Origin: Acholeplasma oculi
GTDB taxonomy: Bacteria > Bacillota_I > Bacilli_A > Acholeplasmatales > Acholeplasmataceae
Direction: 5' to 3'
DNA: 64,000 nt
Assembly (NCBI RefSeq): GCF_900166985.1
Contig: NZ_FUZK01000003.1
Coordinates: forward strand, 1 to 64,000
Made by a program: the position numbers and the translations under genes. Below are positions 6,982 through 14,808 of this stretch, one piece after another. The stretch's first letter is position 1. Every line of letters begins with the position of its first letter. The notes beneath the pieces are model-generated. The model searched no databases, was not told the origin of the DNA, and saw nothing but the letters and a program-made list of their open reading frames with translations.

Positions 6982-7641
6982 TTAATATCCTCTTTCTTCA
7001 AATTTGTAAACTGTTGATTCAACCAAATTAACTATACATTTATCACATATAAAAAGGATGTTTACTATACTACTTCTCGTTTTATCTTTAATGTTTTTAA
7101 AGACAGGAAAAATTGCTTTTCTATGAATATGATTTGAATTATGCTGACAATAATCAGTTTTTATATTCAAAAACTTAAGTAATAGTGGTATGTATTTATA
7201 TTTTTCAAGAAAAACGCCCATCTTAAACATATCTACAATTTCATCATCATTTTTAAATAGTTCATCAATATCTTTCATTATTTCACTTGAAGCAGAGAAA
7301 AAATATTTGGATTCAACTTTTTCAACCTTGATTTCTTTCCGGTTCATTAAACTATTTGAATTGCTTAAATTTGATGAAAGTATATTATTGAGTAATACTT
7401 TCAATTTAGACTTTCCTTTGGCAGACTTGCTTTCTTCCATTAACTCTATGGGTATTTCTACATTTGATATAAGATCTTCATATACATCTTGAATTTCTTT
7501 AGAGCTTATTTGATCCCCTTCTAAACATACAATTTCCATAATAATTAGTTCCTTCAATAAAAAAGTTATATTTTTCATTTCTGGCTCTAATAATAATTTT
7601 GGATATCGTACAATTACTTCTAACAATACTTCCCCTATCAT
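6982..7641 (-). CDS. Unrecognised 219-aa Cys/His protein of the restriction island
   Basis: The middle gene of the operon: its ATG overlaps the methyltransferase stop (TAATG at 7639-7643), and it ends 1 base before the nuclease start. The ribosome site GAAGGGGA is good. The N-terminal 140 residues look helical and charged. The C-terminal part has C-x-H (near 164), NHIHRKAIFPVF, SSIVN, then CDKC (near 198), a spacing reminiscent of an HNH/zinc-binding fold but without a clear match. It could be a second nuclease or a specificity/sensor subunit. Membership in the operon is firm; function unknown. Confidence 0.7.
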   Translation of the reverse strand: MIGEVLLEVIVRYPKLLLEPEMKNITFLLKELIIMEIVCLEGDQISSKEIQDVYEDLISNVEIPIELMEESKSAKGKSKLKVLLNNILSSNLSNSNSLMNRKEIKVEKVESKYFFSASSEIMKDIDELFKNDDEIVDMFKMGVFLEKYKYIPLLLKFLNIKTDYCQHNSNHIHRKAIFPVFKNIKDKTRSSIVNILFICDKCIVNLVESTVYKFEERGY

Positions 7642-8759
7642 TATATCCCCTTCTTTAAAACAAAAATGTATTCTTTATTTTTCTTAACTATTTGTTTATC
7701 GCTTCTACCGCTTTTTAGTTTTGAATAATCAATATCTATCGCTTCTTTTGGTTCAAGACTACCATATTTTTTAAGCATTTCAGTCATTTGACTATAGCTA
7801 ATAATCCCCTCTGAATTATAAGATATAAGTATCCATGATGCATTTAAATTTCTCACTAAATCTTCCATACTACTTAAAGCTTCACTCTTTTTACAATAGT
7901 TACTCGATTTCCAGTTAGATGGGATTCCTGATACTCTGCTTACTTCAACATCAGGCATTTTATTCGATAGTATTAAATTGAGCATGAAATAATTTGAACC
8001 ATATGAATGTTGATTATATGGTGAATCAATATAAGCTATATCAATCTTAGGTAAGTCTCTGATTAATTCATTAGTGTCTCTTTTATAAATATAAACTTCA
8101 GAATCAAAATCACTTAATATCGGTTTTTCTATTGTTATTTTCCCTAGAATTCTTTTTAGAGAATCAGAATTTGTACCGCCAAATTTACCAATTTTTGTTT
8201 CTTTATCCTTATAGAATCCTTTAAACATTCCACCTGTATTAACATGAACTGATGCTTTATACAATAGCGGTGCTAAAAAGAACTTCTTCATTTCATTTGG
8301 AACTATTTTATCAATAGCCCGTCTATATGTATCTATTCTGATTGCATTGTCATTAGTATAGAAACATCGATCATCTTTAACAATGTTCCGGTCATCTTTT
8401 GGTGAATAATTGGAACGAATAATACCATTCTTAACTTTTTTATAATTCAGTACTTTTTCTAATAAATCATCAAATTTCCCTTCATTAAAATCATTTTTAT
8501 TTGTAAGATAGCATTGATTAATAATCTCTGAATACTCCTCAAAGTCATTAACGTGTAATTTACCAGCATAAGTCTTCATCATACGTGCTACTACACCAGA
8601 TCCAGAGAACAAATCAGCCATAACTATTTCTTCTCGATTAACGCCTTGGTACTCACTATTTAAAATGTCGATTATAACTTGATTAATACTTGACAACAAA
8701 TTCCTTTTATTTCCCAAGTATGTTATTAACTGATTCGTATAAAATGTATTATTGCCCAC
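7641..8759 (-). CDS. D12-class N6-adenine DNA methyltransferase
   Basis: A 372-aa adenine methyltransferase. Motif X is YLGNKRN (14-20), the AdoMet-binding motif I is ADLFSGSG (48-55), and the catalytic motif IV is IDSPYNQHSYGSNYF (about 242-256), with Ser in place of the usual Pro in DPPY. The motif order X-I-IV is that of the alpha/D12 class. The start is GTG at 8759 with ATGGGGA upstream. It would methylate adenine to protect host DNA or mark DNA for the partner DUF262 nuclease. Recognition sequence cannot be read from the protein. It has its own upstream region after the regulator's terminator. Confidence 0.85.
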   Translation of the reverse strand: MGNNTFYTNQLITYLGNKRNLLSSINQVIIDILNSEYQGVNREEIVMADLFSGSGVVARMMKTYAGKLHVNDFEEYSEIINQCYLTNKNDFNEGKFDDLLEKVLNYKKVKNGIIRSNYSPKDDRNIVKDDRCFYTNDNAIRIDTYRRAIDKIVPNEMKKFFLAPLLYKASVHVNTGGMFKGFYKDKETKIGKFGGTNSDSLKRILGKITIEKPILSDFDSEVYIYKRDTNELIRDLPKIDIAYIDSPYNQHSYGSNYFMLNLILSNKMPDVEVSRVSGIPSNWKSSNYCKKSEALSSMEDLVRNLNASWILISYNSEGIISYSQMTEMLKKYGSLEPKEAIDIDYSKLKSGRSDKQIVKKNKEYIFVLKKGI

Positions 8760-8782
8760 TTATTCAATCCCCATTCTAATGA

Positions 8783-8824
8783 TTTTATACATTCATTTCT
8801 AATATTTGAATAAATTGTATAAAA
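8783..8824. repeat. Inverted repeat upstream of the methyltransferase gene
   Basis: TTTTATACA (8783-8791) and TGTATAAAA (8816-8824) are perfect 9-bp inverted arms 24 bases apart, placed 24-65 bases before the methyltransferase start. They could be a two-site operator for the XRE regulator next door, controlling methyltransferase-nuclease expression. Inferred from position and symmetry only; AT-rich sequence makes chance symmetry possible. Confidence 0.4.
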
Positions 8825-8868
8825 CACTTCCTTCAAATATAGTTTTCAATTATTAAAAATCTTTTTTT

Positions 8869-8897
8869 ATAAAAAATGCCGCATTAAAAAATGTGGC
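8869..8897 (-). terminator. Terminator between the regulator and methyltransferase genes
   Basis: On the minus strand GCCACATT pairs with AATGCGGC (one mismatch) around a TTTT loop and is followed by ATTTTTTAT. It begins right after the XRE stop codon, so the regulator is probably transcribed largely separately from the methyltransferase operon. Confidence 0.65.
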
Positions 8898-9146
8898 TTA
8901 TTGCTCAACATCATCTTTTAAAAGACTTTGTAAGTATTCTGTATATTTATTATATGCTTCTTCAAAACCAAGGAGCTCGTCTGGTGTAACCTCTAAAGCT
9001 AAGCATAATTTAATGATTTGATTCTGATCTAACTTTCGTTCTTCAGATTCTATTCTAGATGCTGCTGCTTGAGTTATACCTAATATTTCTGCAATATCTT
9101 GTTGCTTCAAACCTTTACTCAATCTAATATCTCTGAGTTTTAGCAT
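8898..9146 (-). CDS. XRE-family HTH regulator of the restriction island
   Basis: An 82-aa helix-turn-helix protein: LRDIRLSKGLKQQDIAEILG then ITQAAASRIESEERK covers the whole HTH, and VTPDELLGF is the usual end of the domain. The start at 9146 (ATG) is preferred over an in-frame GTG at 9155, because GAAAGTGAG sits 8 bases before the ATG but abuts the GTG. Small XRE proteins beside restriction-modification genes often act as controllers that delay nuclease expression. Two palindromes in its own promoter region fit autoregulation. The controller role is inferred. Confidence 0.8.
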   Translation of the reverse strand: MLKLRDIRLSKGLKQQDIAEILGITQAAASRIESEERKLDQNQIIKLCLALEVTPDELLGFEEAYNKYTEYLQSLLKDDVEQ

Positions 9147-9166
9147 TTTAATCACTCACTTTCATT

Positions 9167-9210
9167 GACATATATGTCTATTTGGTATATCATATACCCA
9201 TAGATATGTC
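9167..9210 (-). promoter_or_regulatory. Candidate operator cluster upstream of the XRE gene
   Basis: Two perfect palindromes lie in the control region: GACATATATGTC (9167-9178) and GGTATAT-C-ATATACC (9184-9198). A further half site GATATGTC follows at 9203-9210. Their spacing, 5 bases between the palindromes, resembles the paired operators of restriction controller proteins. No consensus -35/-10 could be chosen with confidence. Confidence 0.5.
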
Positions 9211-9270
9211 GAATTGGCATGTTGTGACACTTCCAGGTGTTGCTAAAAGGGATAATTTAGGTTTTAAAAA

Positions 9271-9345
9271 TGGTGCACAGTACAAGGATTGAACTTGTGA
9301 CCCCCTGCACGTCAAGCAGGTGCTCTCCCGCTGAGCTAACTGTGC
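9271..9345 (-). tRNA. tRNA-Val (anticodon GAC)
   Basis: The minus strand folds as a full cloverleaf of 75 bases including an encoded CCA. The acceptor GCACAGT pairs with ACTGTGC, the anticodon stem is CCTGC/GCAGG with loop TTGACGT (anticodon GAC), and the T-arm has GTTCAATCC. The 3' end faces the restriction island, whose regulator starts 125 bases away. Confidence 0.95.
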
Positions 9346-9446
9346 TTTTTATATTTTTAAAGCAAAATAATTGTATCACATAAAGTGAATGATTTCAATC
9401 CATTTTATGAACTACTTTAGAATAATTCTAAACAATATTTTCTTTA

Positions 9447-9461
9447 TCATAATTATTATAA
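9447..9461 (+). promoter_or_regulatory. PerR/Fur-like box upstream of the metal ATPase gene
   Basis: TCATAATTATTATAA matches the Bacillus PerR-box consensus (7-1-7, TTATAAT-N-ATTATAA) at 13 of 14 defined positions. It is close to a Fur box too. It lies 26 bases upstream of the -35 element. In B. subtilis the related Fe2+ exporter PfeT is a PerR target, which makes the site plausible, but in such AT-rich DNA a chance match is possible. Confidence 0.5.
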
Positions 9462-9487
9462 ATAAAACGTTTTTTATTATAAATAAC

Positions 9488-9516
9488 TTGAATGTAATCC
9501 GGTAAAGTGGTATATT
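9488..9516 (+). promoter_or_regulatory. Sigma-A promoter of the metal ATPase gene
   Basis: TTGAAT (9488-9493) and TATATT (9511-9516) are separated by exactly 17 bp. The transcript would start about 20 bases before the ribosome site AAAAAAGGAGAT of the ATPase gene. Confidence 0.7.
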
Positions 9517-9543
9517 AAAGGTAATAAAAAAGGAGATAACATC

Positions 9544-11406
9544 ATGGAAAATACAAAACAAAAACTAAACATTGAACTTATCTTTGTAGTCAGTTCCATT
9601 ATATTGATTGTCACAGCATTTATATTACAATCAACCATATTAAGTAGTGATGACTTAATTATACTTATATTATTTGCCGTTTCATTTGTTTTAGGGGGAT
9701 TCTTTAAAGCATATGAAGGCGTTGTAGAAACGATAGAAAATAAAGCATTAAATGTAGAAATACTTATGATTTTAGCAGCAATCAGTGCATTTATTGTAGG
9801 TAATGCTGCAGAAGGTGCTTTACTGATAATGATTTTCGGATTATCTGGTTTACTTGAAAGTTATGCACACTCAAAATCTACAAAAGAGTTGACTTCATTA
9901 TTAAATCTTAGTCCTGATTTAGCGACTAAATATGAAGATGGTGTGGAAACAGTTGTGTCTGTAAATGACTTAACAATCGGTGATATTGTCATTGTCAAGG
10001 TGGGTGATTCTATCCCAGTTGATGGTATAATCTCACGTGGTAATTCATCAATCAATGAGGCTGCGATTACTGGTGAATCTATGCCTGTGTCCAAAAAAAT
10101 AAATGATAAAGTATATGCAGGAACATTTAATCTTTCATCACCTATATTAGTTGAGATTAAATCCAATCCAAATGAGTTTGTTGTCAATAAGATTATTGAC
10201 TTAGTAACGGATGCACAAGATAATCAAGGTGTCAAACAAACCAAAATTGAAAAAATTGAAAAATGGTATGTATATATTGTTATTTTACTCGCTTTAGGTT
10301 TCATGTTTATACCTCCACTATTTGGTATACTACCATTTGAGGAATCCTTTTATAGAGGAACTGTTGTATTAGTCGTTGGTTCTCCTTGTGCATTAATGGC
10401 ATCCATTGCGCCAAGTATGTTATCAACAATATCCAATGCAGCAAGAAAAAGAATTCTTATTAAAGGTGGCTCTCACTTAGAAACACTTGCAGGTATAAAG
10501 GCAGTTATTTTTGATAAAACAGGTACAATCACAAAAGGTGAACCAAGTGTTGTTGAAGTTAATATTGATTCTAAATATCCAAAACAAGATATCTTAGATG
10601 TCATTTACTCAATGGAAAAATTATCCACACACCCACTTGCTTATGCAATTACAAGTTACTTATCCGATAAAGCAACATATACTGGTTCAAAAGTCATTGA
10701 AGTTCCGGGGCATGGTATGGAACTTAAGTTAGGTAAAGATATTTATAGAGTAGGTAGATTTGAACACATTGATGCACACTTCTTATCCCCACAAATGTTG
10801 AAATCAAAATCCTTAGGACAATCTATTGTAGAAATCATACTTAATGATCAATTAATAGGATATATCGCATTAAAAGATGAATTAAGACCAGACATTCAAA
10901 AATCGATTCAATCCTTGAAAGATTTAGGTATTACACCAATTCTACTAACGGGTGATAATCAAGAAACTGCAACCATTATTGCTAAGGAAGCAGGTATTGA
11001 ACAAGTTATTGCAGGTGCTTTACCTCATGAAAAGAAAAATTATGTTGATCAAATGAAAGTTAAATATGGCTCTGTCATGATGATAGGTGATGGTATAAAT
11101 GATGCTCCAGCACTCGCATCAGCAGACTGTGGTGCTGCAATGGGTAGCGGTACGGACCTTTCATTAGAAACAGCTGATGTCATTTTTATGAATAACAATT
11201 TAGGTAATGTATCTACACTCATTAAACTTGCAAAAGCAAATCAAACAATTATTTATCAAAATATGATTTTCTCTATTTCAGTTATTGTTATATTACTCTT
11301 AACAAACGTATTTGGACTTATCAAATTACCTCTAGGTGTTATTGCTCATGAAGGTTCAACCATTTTAGTCATTTTAAACAGTTTAAGAATGTTACTTAAG
11401 AAATAA
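9544..11406 (+). CDS. P1B-4-type metal efflux ATPase (probably Fe2+/Co2+, PfeT-like)
   Basis: A 620-aa P1B-type ATPase. It shows the TGES actuator loop (AAITGESMPVS), the SPC membrane metal motif (VGSPCALMAS, about residues 278-287), the phosphorylation site FDKTGTITKGE, the HP motif (STHPLAYA), GDGINDAPAL, and the final-helix motif HEGSTILV. SPC together with HEGST defines the P1B-4 subgroup, which exports Fe2+, Co2+ or Zn2+. There is no N-terminal metal-binding domain. A strong ribosome site, a sigma-A promoter and a PerR/Fur-like box precede it, arguing for iron efflux under peroxide or iron control. The exact metal is inferred. Confidence 0.85.
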   Translation: MENTKQKLNIELIFVVSSIILIVTAFILQSTILSSDDLIILILFAVSFVLGGFFKAYEGVVETIENKALNVEILMILAAISAFIVGNAAEGALLIMIFGLSGLLESYAHSKSTKELTSLLNLSPDLATKYEDGVETVVSVNDLTIGDIVIVKVGDSIPVDGIISRGNSSINEAAITGESMPVSKKINDKVYAGTFNLSSPILVEIKSNPNEFVVNKIIDLVTDAQDNQGVKQTKIEKIEKWYVYIVILLALGFMFIPPLFGILPFEESFYRGTVVLVVGSPCALMASIAPSMLSTISNAARKRILIKGGSHLETLAGIKAVIFDKTGTITKGEPSVVEVNIDSKYPKQDILDVIYSMEKLSTHPLAYAITSYLSDKATYTGSKVIEVPGHGMELKLGKDIYRVGRFEHIDAHFLSPQMLKSKSLGQSIVEIILNDQLIGYIALKDELRPDIQKSIQSLKDLGITPILLTGDNQETATIIAKEAGIEQVIAGALPHEKKNYVDQMKVKYGSVMMIGDGINDAPALASADCGAAMGSGTDLSLETADVIFMNNNLGNVSTLIKLAKANQTIIYQNMIFSISVIVILLLTNVFGLIKLPLGVIAHEGSTILVILNSLRMLLKK

Positions 11407-11414
11407 TTTATTTA

Positions 11415-11451
11415 AAAACCCGTATAGATTTGTATATTCTATACGGGTTTT
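11415..11451. terminator. Bidirectional terminator between convergent genes
   Basis: AAAACCCGTATAGA (11415-11428) pairs perfectly with TCTATACGGGTTTT (11438-11451). It separates the ATPase gene from the convergent diguanylate cyclase gene and can serve both strands. Confidence 0.9.
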
Positions 11452-11452
11452 A

Positions 11453-12622
11453 TTATAGGTTTTTATGAAATTTTATACCTTGTTTACCTGAGTGTTTTAC
11501 ATCATACAATGCACCATCAGCAAGTTTAATTAAATCAACGATATTATTTGCATCTTTAGGATAAATAGAAATACCTGTAGAAAGCGTAACACTGAATTTA
11601 AAATCTTCTATTTCAATTAAGTGTTGTACAGTTTCTAATTCGTTTTTAATTTGATGAAACTCTTCTTTATTTTTAAGATTAACTTCGATAACTGTTATAA
11701 ATTCATCTCCACCAAATCTTGCTACAAAGTAATCTTCTTTTTTATTGTTGGTGAGTATCTTAGCAATTTCAGCCAATACCTTATCGCCAATATGATGACC
11801 ATAAGTATCATTGATTGTTTTAAATTCATCAATATCGGTAATAGCCACCATAAATGTTTTACGGCTAAGTACTAACTCTTTCATACGTTGTTCTAACTTT
11901 CTTCTATTTGGAAGACCCGTCAAATAATCCGTAAAACTTTGTTGTTCGAGTTTATAACGTTCTGCTTTTAATTCCTCAACTGCTCTTAAATTAACACTTA
12001 CAATTAAAATGAATGAGAACATGGTAAACATAATTGCAGTAACCGCATCAATCAATTCACTTGCTGAAAAATTATAAAATAGTAAATCATCAAATTGTTC
12101 TGTCATAATTATGACGATTCGAATCATCATAATCAAACTTACAAAAACAGTCATAAACATAATTGGAGATAAAATTAGTAAACGAATCCTTTTAAATTGA
12201 GAACTTGTTTGAATAAACATTCGAATCATCATATAGATAACAACAAGTGTAACAATCACACGGCGTATGTCAATTCGGTCAATCCCATAACTAAATATTA
12301 CTAAACCAATCATAGTCATAATTAAAACAATAAATAGGTCTTTGAATGTATCTTCTATATTTAAGAATTTATGTAGACCTATATTAAATAAAATTAAACT
12401 TAATATGAGTAAACCATTACCTAAATAAAGTGGTATCCACAAAGGCATTTGGTGATTAAATGCATTCATTATAAATGCTGCCAATTGAAAAAAAACAGCA
12501 AGTGTCCAATAATCTAGTCCTTTATAGAGTTGATTCACATAAATATGTGTTAAAAATAGTCCAAAAATCACTGTGATACAAAAAATACTGATCACAGTAA
12601 TAAAAATAATCTGCTCTCCCAT
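11453..12622 (-). CDS. Membrane-bound GGDEF diguanylate cyclase
   Basis: A 389-aa protein with about seven or eight membrane helices (residues 1-205), a short linker helix and a C-terminal GGDEF domain with an intact active site (ARFGGDEFITV). It should make cyclic di-GMP from two GTP. The product-inhibition I-site (RxxD five residues before GGDEF) is absent: the residues there are KEDY. The start at 12622 is chosen because GGGAGG lies 9 bases upstream; the frame is open 42 bases further. The N-terminal sensor type is not recognised. A second GGDEF protein is encoded at 35756-36670; no EAL domain was seen in the window. Confidence 0.85.
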   Translation of the reverse strand: MGEQIIFITVISIFCITVIFGLFLTHIYVNQLYKGLDYWTLAVFFQLAAFIMNAFNHQMPLWIPLYLGNGLLILSLILFNIGLHKFLNIEDTFKDLFIVLIMTMIGLVIFSYGIDRIDIRRVIVTLVVIYMMIRMFIQTSSQFKRIRLLILSPIMFMTVFVSLIMMIRIVIIMTEQFDDLLFYNFSASELIDAVTAIMFTMFSFILIVSVNLRAVEELKAERYKLEQQSFTDYLTGLPNRRKLEQRMKELVLSRKTFMVAITDIDEFKTINDTYGHHIGDKVLAEIAKILTNNKKEDYFVARFGGDEFITVIEVNLKNKEEFHQIKNELETVQHLIEIEDFKFSVTLSTGISIYPKDANNIVDLIKLADGALYDVKHSGKQGIKFHKNL

Positions 12623-12682
12623 GGATATGTACCTCCCAATACATGATCCTAAAACTATAAACATTTATATTATAACATTTTT

Positions 12683-13807
12683 TTATAAATCAATAGACTT
12701 CTTATATGATCTTCTTCTTTTAATCATCGTTGGATTAAAATCCTTCCACTGTGCTTGAATACTTGTATTTTGTTCAAGTTCTGGACCTGTTAAGGCATAT
12801 AATACACCTTGCTTATTACCTTCTTTAATACCATCTTCCATGATTAAGGATAAAACACCTTTTCCTTGATGTGATGGATCAACAGCAATAAAATAAAAAT
12901 CGATTACGTTGAATTTTTTAATAGATTTTAATAATCTTAAAAAGCCAAATGGCAATAATTTTCCATCGTTTTTCTTGTTAGCTAGAGATAAGCTTGGCAT
13001 CATTAAGCCAAAACCTACAACTTTTTGATTTTTATCTTTTACAAACCATAGAAATTCTAGCTTAACTAAGGATTTCATTTGTTTAATATAGTAATCCATA
13101 ACTTTGGTAGTAATTGGTAAAAAGCCGTATAATGACTTAAATGCATCATTATAAACATTGAAAGCTTCGTATATATATTTATTAAGTTCTCTTTTTGACT
13201 TAAGTTTAACTAATTCATATCCGAATCTTTTTTGGGTAATATAAGCACCACGTTTCACCTTTTCAGGAACGTAACTTGGCCAAGGTATCATGGATTCAAT
13301 CCAATCAACATCTTTTATGTATCCAAGTTTTTCTAGATGCTCCATATAATATGGTGGATTCCAAATGGTTATAAACATATTTAAATATTCAAATCCTTCT
13401 ACCAATAAACCCATTCGGTCCATATCGGTGAAACCCATCGGACCAATTACATCGGTTTGACCCTTAGATAGACCCCAACGAGATACAGCATCAAGTAATG
13501 CTTTTGAAACCTCAATATCATCAATCATATCAATTCTAGAGAATCTGACAGTTTTTGTAGAAAATTCTTTATTATATTGATGATTGATGATTCCAGCAAT
13601 TCTTCCTACAACTAAATTATCTTTATATGCAAGAAATCGAACACTTTCACAGTATTCATGCACAGGATTCTTTAATTTATCAAAAACTAAAAGTTCATCC
13701 ATTTCTAGTGCTGGAACATAAGAAGGAATATCTTTAAAAAGTGTACTTGGAAATCTTGTAAAAATGATTGCTTCTTTTTTAGTCAAAACCTCTTTGATTT
13801 GTATCAT
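12683..13807 (-). CDS. GNAT-like N-acyltransferase (large family)
   Basis: A 374-aa protein resembling the large GNAT family found in Bacteroidetes and Firmicutes. The N-terminal half has VVGRIAGIINHQYN and VIGPMGFTDMDRMGLL. The C-terminal half has the acyl-CoA binding part, FYFIAVDPSHQGKGVLSLI (motif A with Q-G-K-G). The substrate is unknown. It overlaps the GH5 gene start-to-stop by 4 bases, so it is translationally coupled with the glucanase/GyrI-like genes upstream. A link to sugar or peptidoglycan-like substrates cannot be shown. Confidence 0.7.
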   Translation of the reverse strand: MIQIKEVLTKKEAIIFTRFPSTLFKDIPSYVPALEMDELLVFDKLKNPVHEYCESVRFLAYKDNLVVGRIAGIINHQYNKEFSTKTVRFSRIDMIDDIEVSKALLDAVSRWGLSKGQTDVIGPMGFTDMDRMGLLVEGFEYLNMFITIWNPPYYMEHLEKLGYIKDVDWIESMIPWPSYVPEKVKRGAYITQKRFGYELVKLKSKRELNKYIYEAFNVYNDAFKSLYGFLPITTKVMDYYIKQMKSLVKLEFLWFVKDKNQKVVGFGLMMPSLSLANKKNDGKLLPFGFLRLLKSIKKFNVIDFYFIAVDPSHQGKGVLSLIMEDGIKEGNKQGVLYALTGPELEQNTSIQAQWKDFNPTMIKRRRSYKKSIDL

Positions 13808-14808
13808 GGTTTAAGAATTCCTTTTTTAACTAAACTTCTGAAATCCCAATTATGTTTTTCCATATGATGTTCTATTTTGTAATTCCAAAAATAATAACCC
13901 GTTCCTTTTGAGTAAGCAAGTAATTGAGTCTGAGCTAGTTCTTTTTCAAATGTTTCTTGATTAAAATCAGCTGGTTTATTTAAGGTTGGATAATGAATAC
14001 CTAAACTCCACTCCCCCACATAGACAGGAACCATTTTATTGAGTTTTTCAATCATAGGTAATCTCACATTTAAGATTTCATCAATATGTTCTTTTGGAGA
14101 TGAATTTTTGAGTCTTTCTTCAAAACAATGATATAAATGTAAGTCAAAACCAACATTTTCCAAATTATTTTTAGTGAAAAATTCAGTCCATGTATGATCC
14201 ATTGGTCTAAATGCATCATGAAATACGATTTGTTTGTCAGAGTTTTTTCTAATTGCTTTATATGCATCTAAGTAAAATTTTTGTATAATAGATAAATCTG
14301 TTAAAAAGTGTGGTTCATTAAGAACCTCAATAGAAAAAACGCTTGGATGATTCAAGAGTTCTTTAGAAATATATGATAAAACATCGACTGTTTTTTCAAT
14401 ATTTTTGTTGTCTTTATGCCACTCAATGACACCTTCAATTCCACCATTATCAAATCCATTTTGTGAACCGGGTGCAGTGTGCAAGTCAAGCATAACCATT
14501 AAATCATATTGACTTGCCAGATCGAGTGCATGTTTAATATATTTTAAAGGACTTATGTAAGGTTCTTCTCCTCTTAACCACCAAGGAATAGGAATTCTAA
14601 CAGAATGAATACCCAGTGATTTAATATATTTAAAGTCAGACGATTGAATAAATGTTTCCCAGTGTTTTTCTAACGCTTCTTTTGGATTAGGATGTTGTGT
14701 AACAAAACCTGTCTCATCGTTTGTTTTTAAGCCTTCAAATAAACTTTGAGACATCCATCTTTCTAAAACAAACCAACCACCTAAATTTACCCCTTTAATA
14801 AATTTCAT
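13804..14808 (-). CDS. Glycoside hydrolase family 5, exo-beta-1,3-glucanase-like
   Basis: A 334-aa TIM-barrel hydrolase. The opening KGVNLGGWFVLERWM, the motif LDLHTAPGSQNGFDNGG, the acid/base Glu in IEVLNEPHF and the nucleophile Glu in VYVGEWSLG resemble yeast Exg1-type GH5 enzymes, which release glucose from beta-1,3-glucans. There is no signal peptide or membrane segment, so the enzyme is probably cytoplasmic and acts on imported oligosaccharides or glucosides. It overlaps both neighbours by 4 bases, in a three-gene operon with a GyrI-like protein and a GNAT protein. Confidence 0.8.
   Translation of the reverse strand: MKFIKGVNLGGWFVLERWMSQSLFEGLKTNDETGFVTQHPNPKEALEKHWETFIQSSDFKYIKSLGIHSVRIPIPWWLRGEEPYISPLKYIKHALDLASQYDLMVMLDLHTAPGSQNGFDNGGIEGVIEWHKDNKNIEKTVDVLSYISKELLNHPSVFSIEVLNEPHFLTDLSIIQKFYLDAYKAIRKNSDKQIVFHDAFRPMDHTWTEFFTKNNLENVGFDLHLYHCFEERLKNSSPKEHIDEILNVRLPMIEKLNKMVPVYVGEWSLGIHYPTLNKPADFNQETFEKELAQTQLLAYSKGTGYYFWNYKIEHHMEKHNWDFRSLVKKGILKP

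Noticed and set aside
6981-7022. Upstream start of the DUF262 nuclease at 7022
   Set aside because: No ribosome site there and 41 bases of overlap with the preceding gene; GAAAGAGGA directly precedes the ATG at 6980.
8783-8824. Inverted repeat before the methyltransferase gene as a terminator
   Set aside because: Arms are 24 bases apart with no T-run following; it fits an operator better, and a separate terminator exists at 8869-8897.
9226-9245. ACACCTGGAAGTGT hairpin as the terminator of tRNA-Val
   Set aside because: The stem is only 4 bp and no T-run follows; no convincing terminator was found between the tRNA and the XRE gene.
9474-9486. Second PerR/Fur box (TTATTATAAATAA) before the metal ATPase gene
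   Set aside because: It does not show the 7-1-7 symmetry and matches only loosely in AT-rich DNA.
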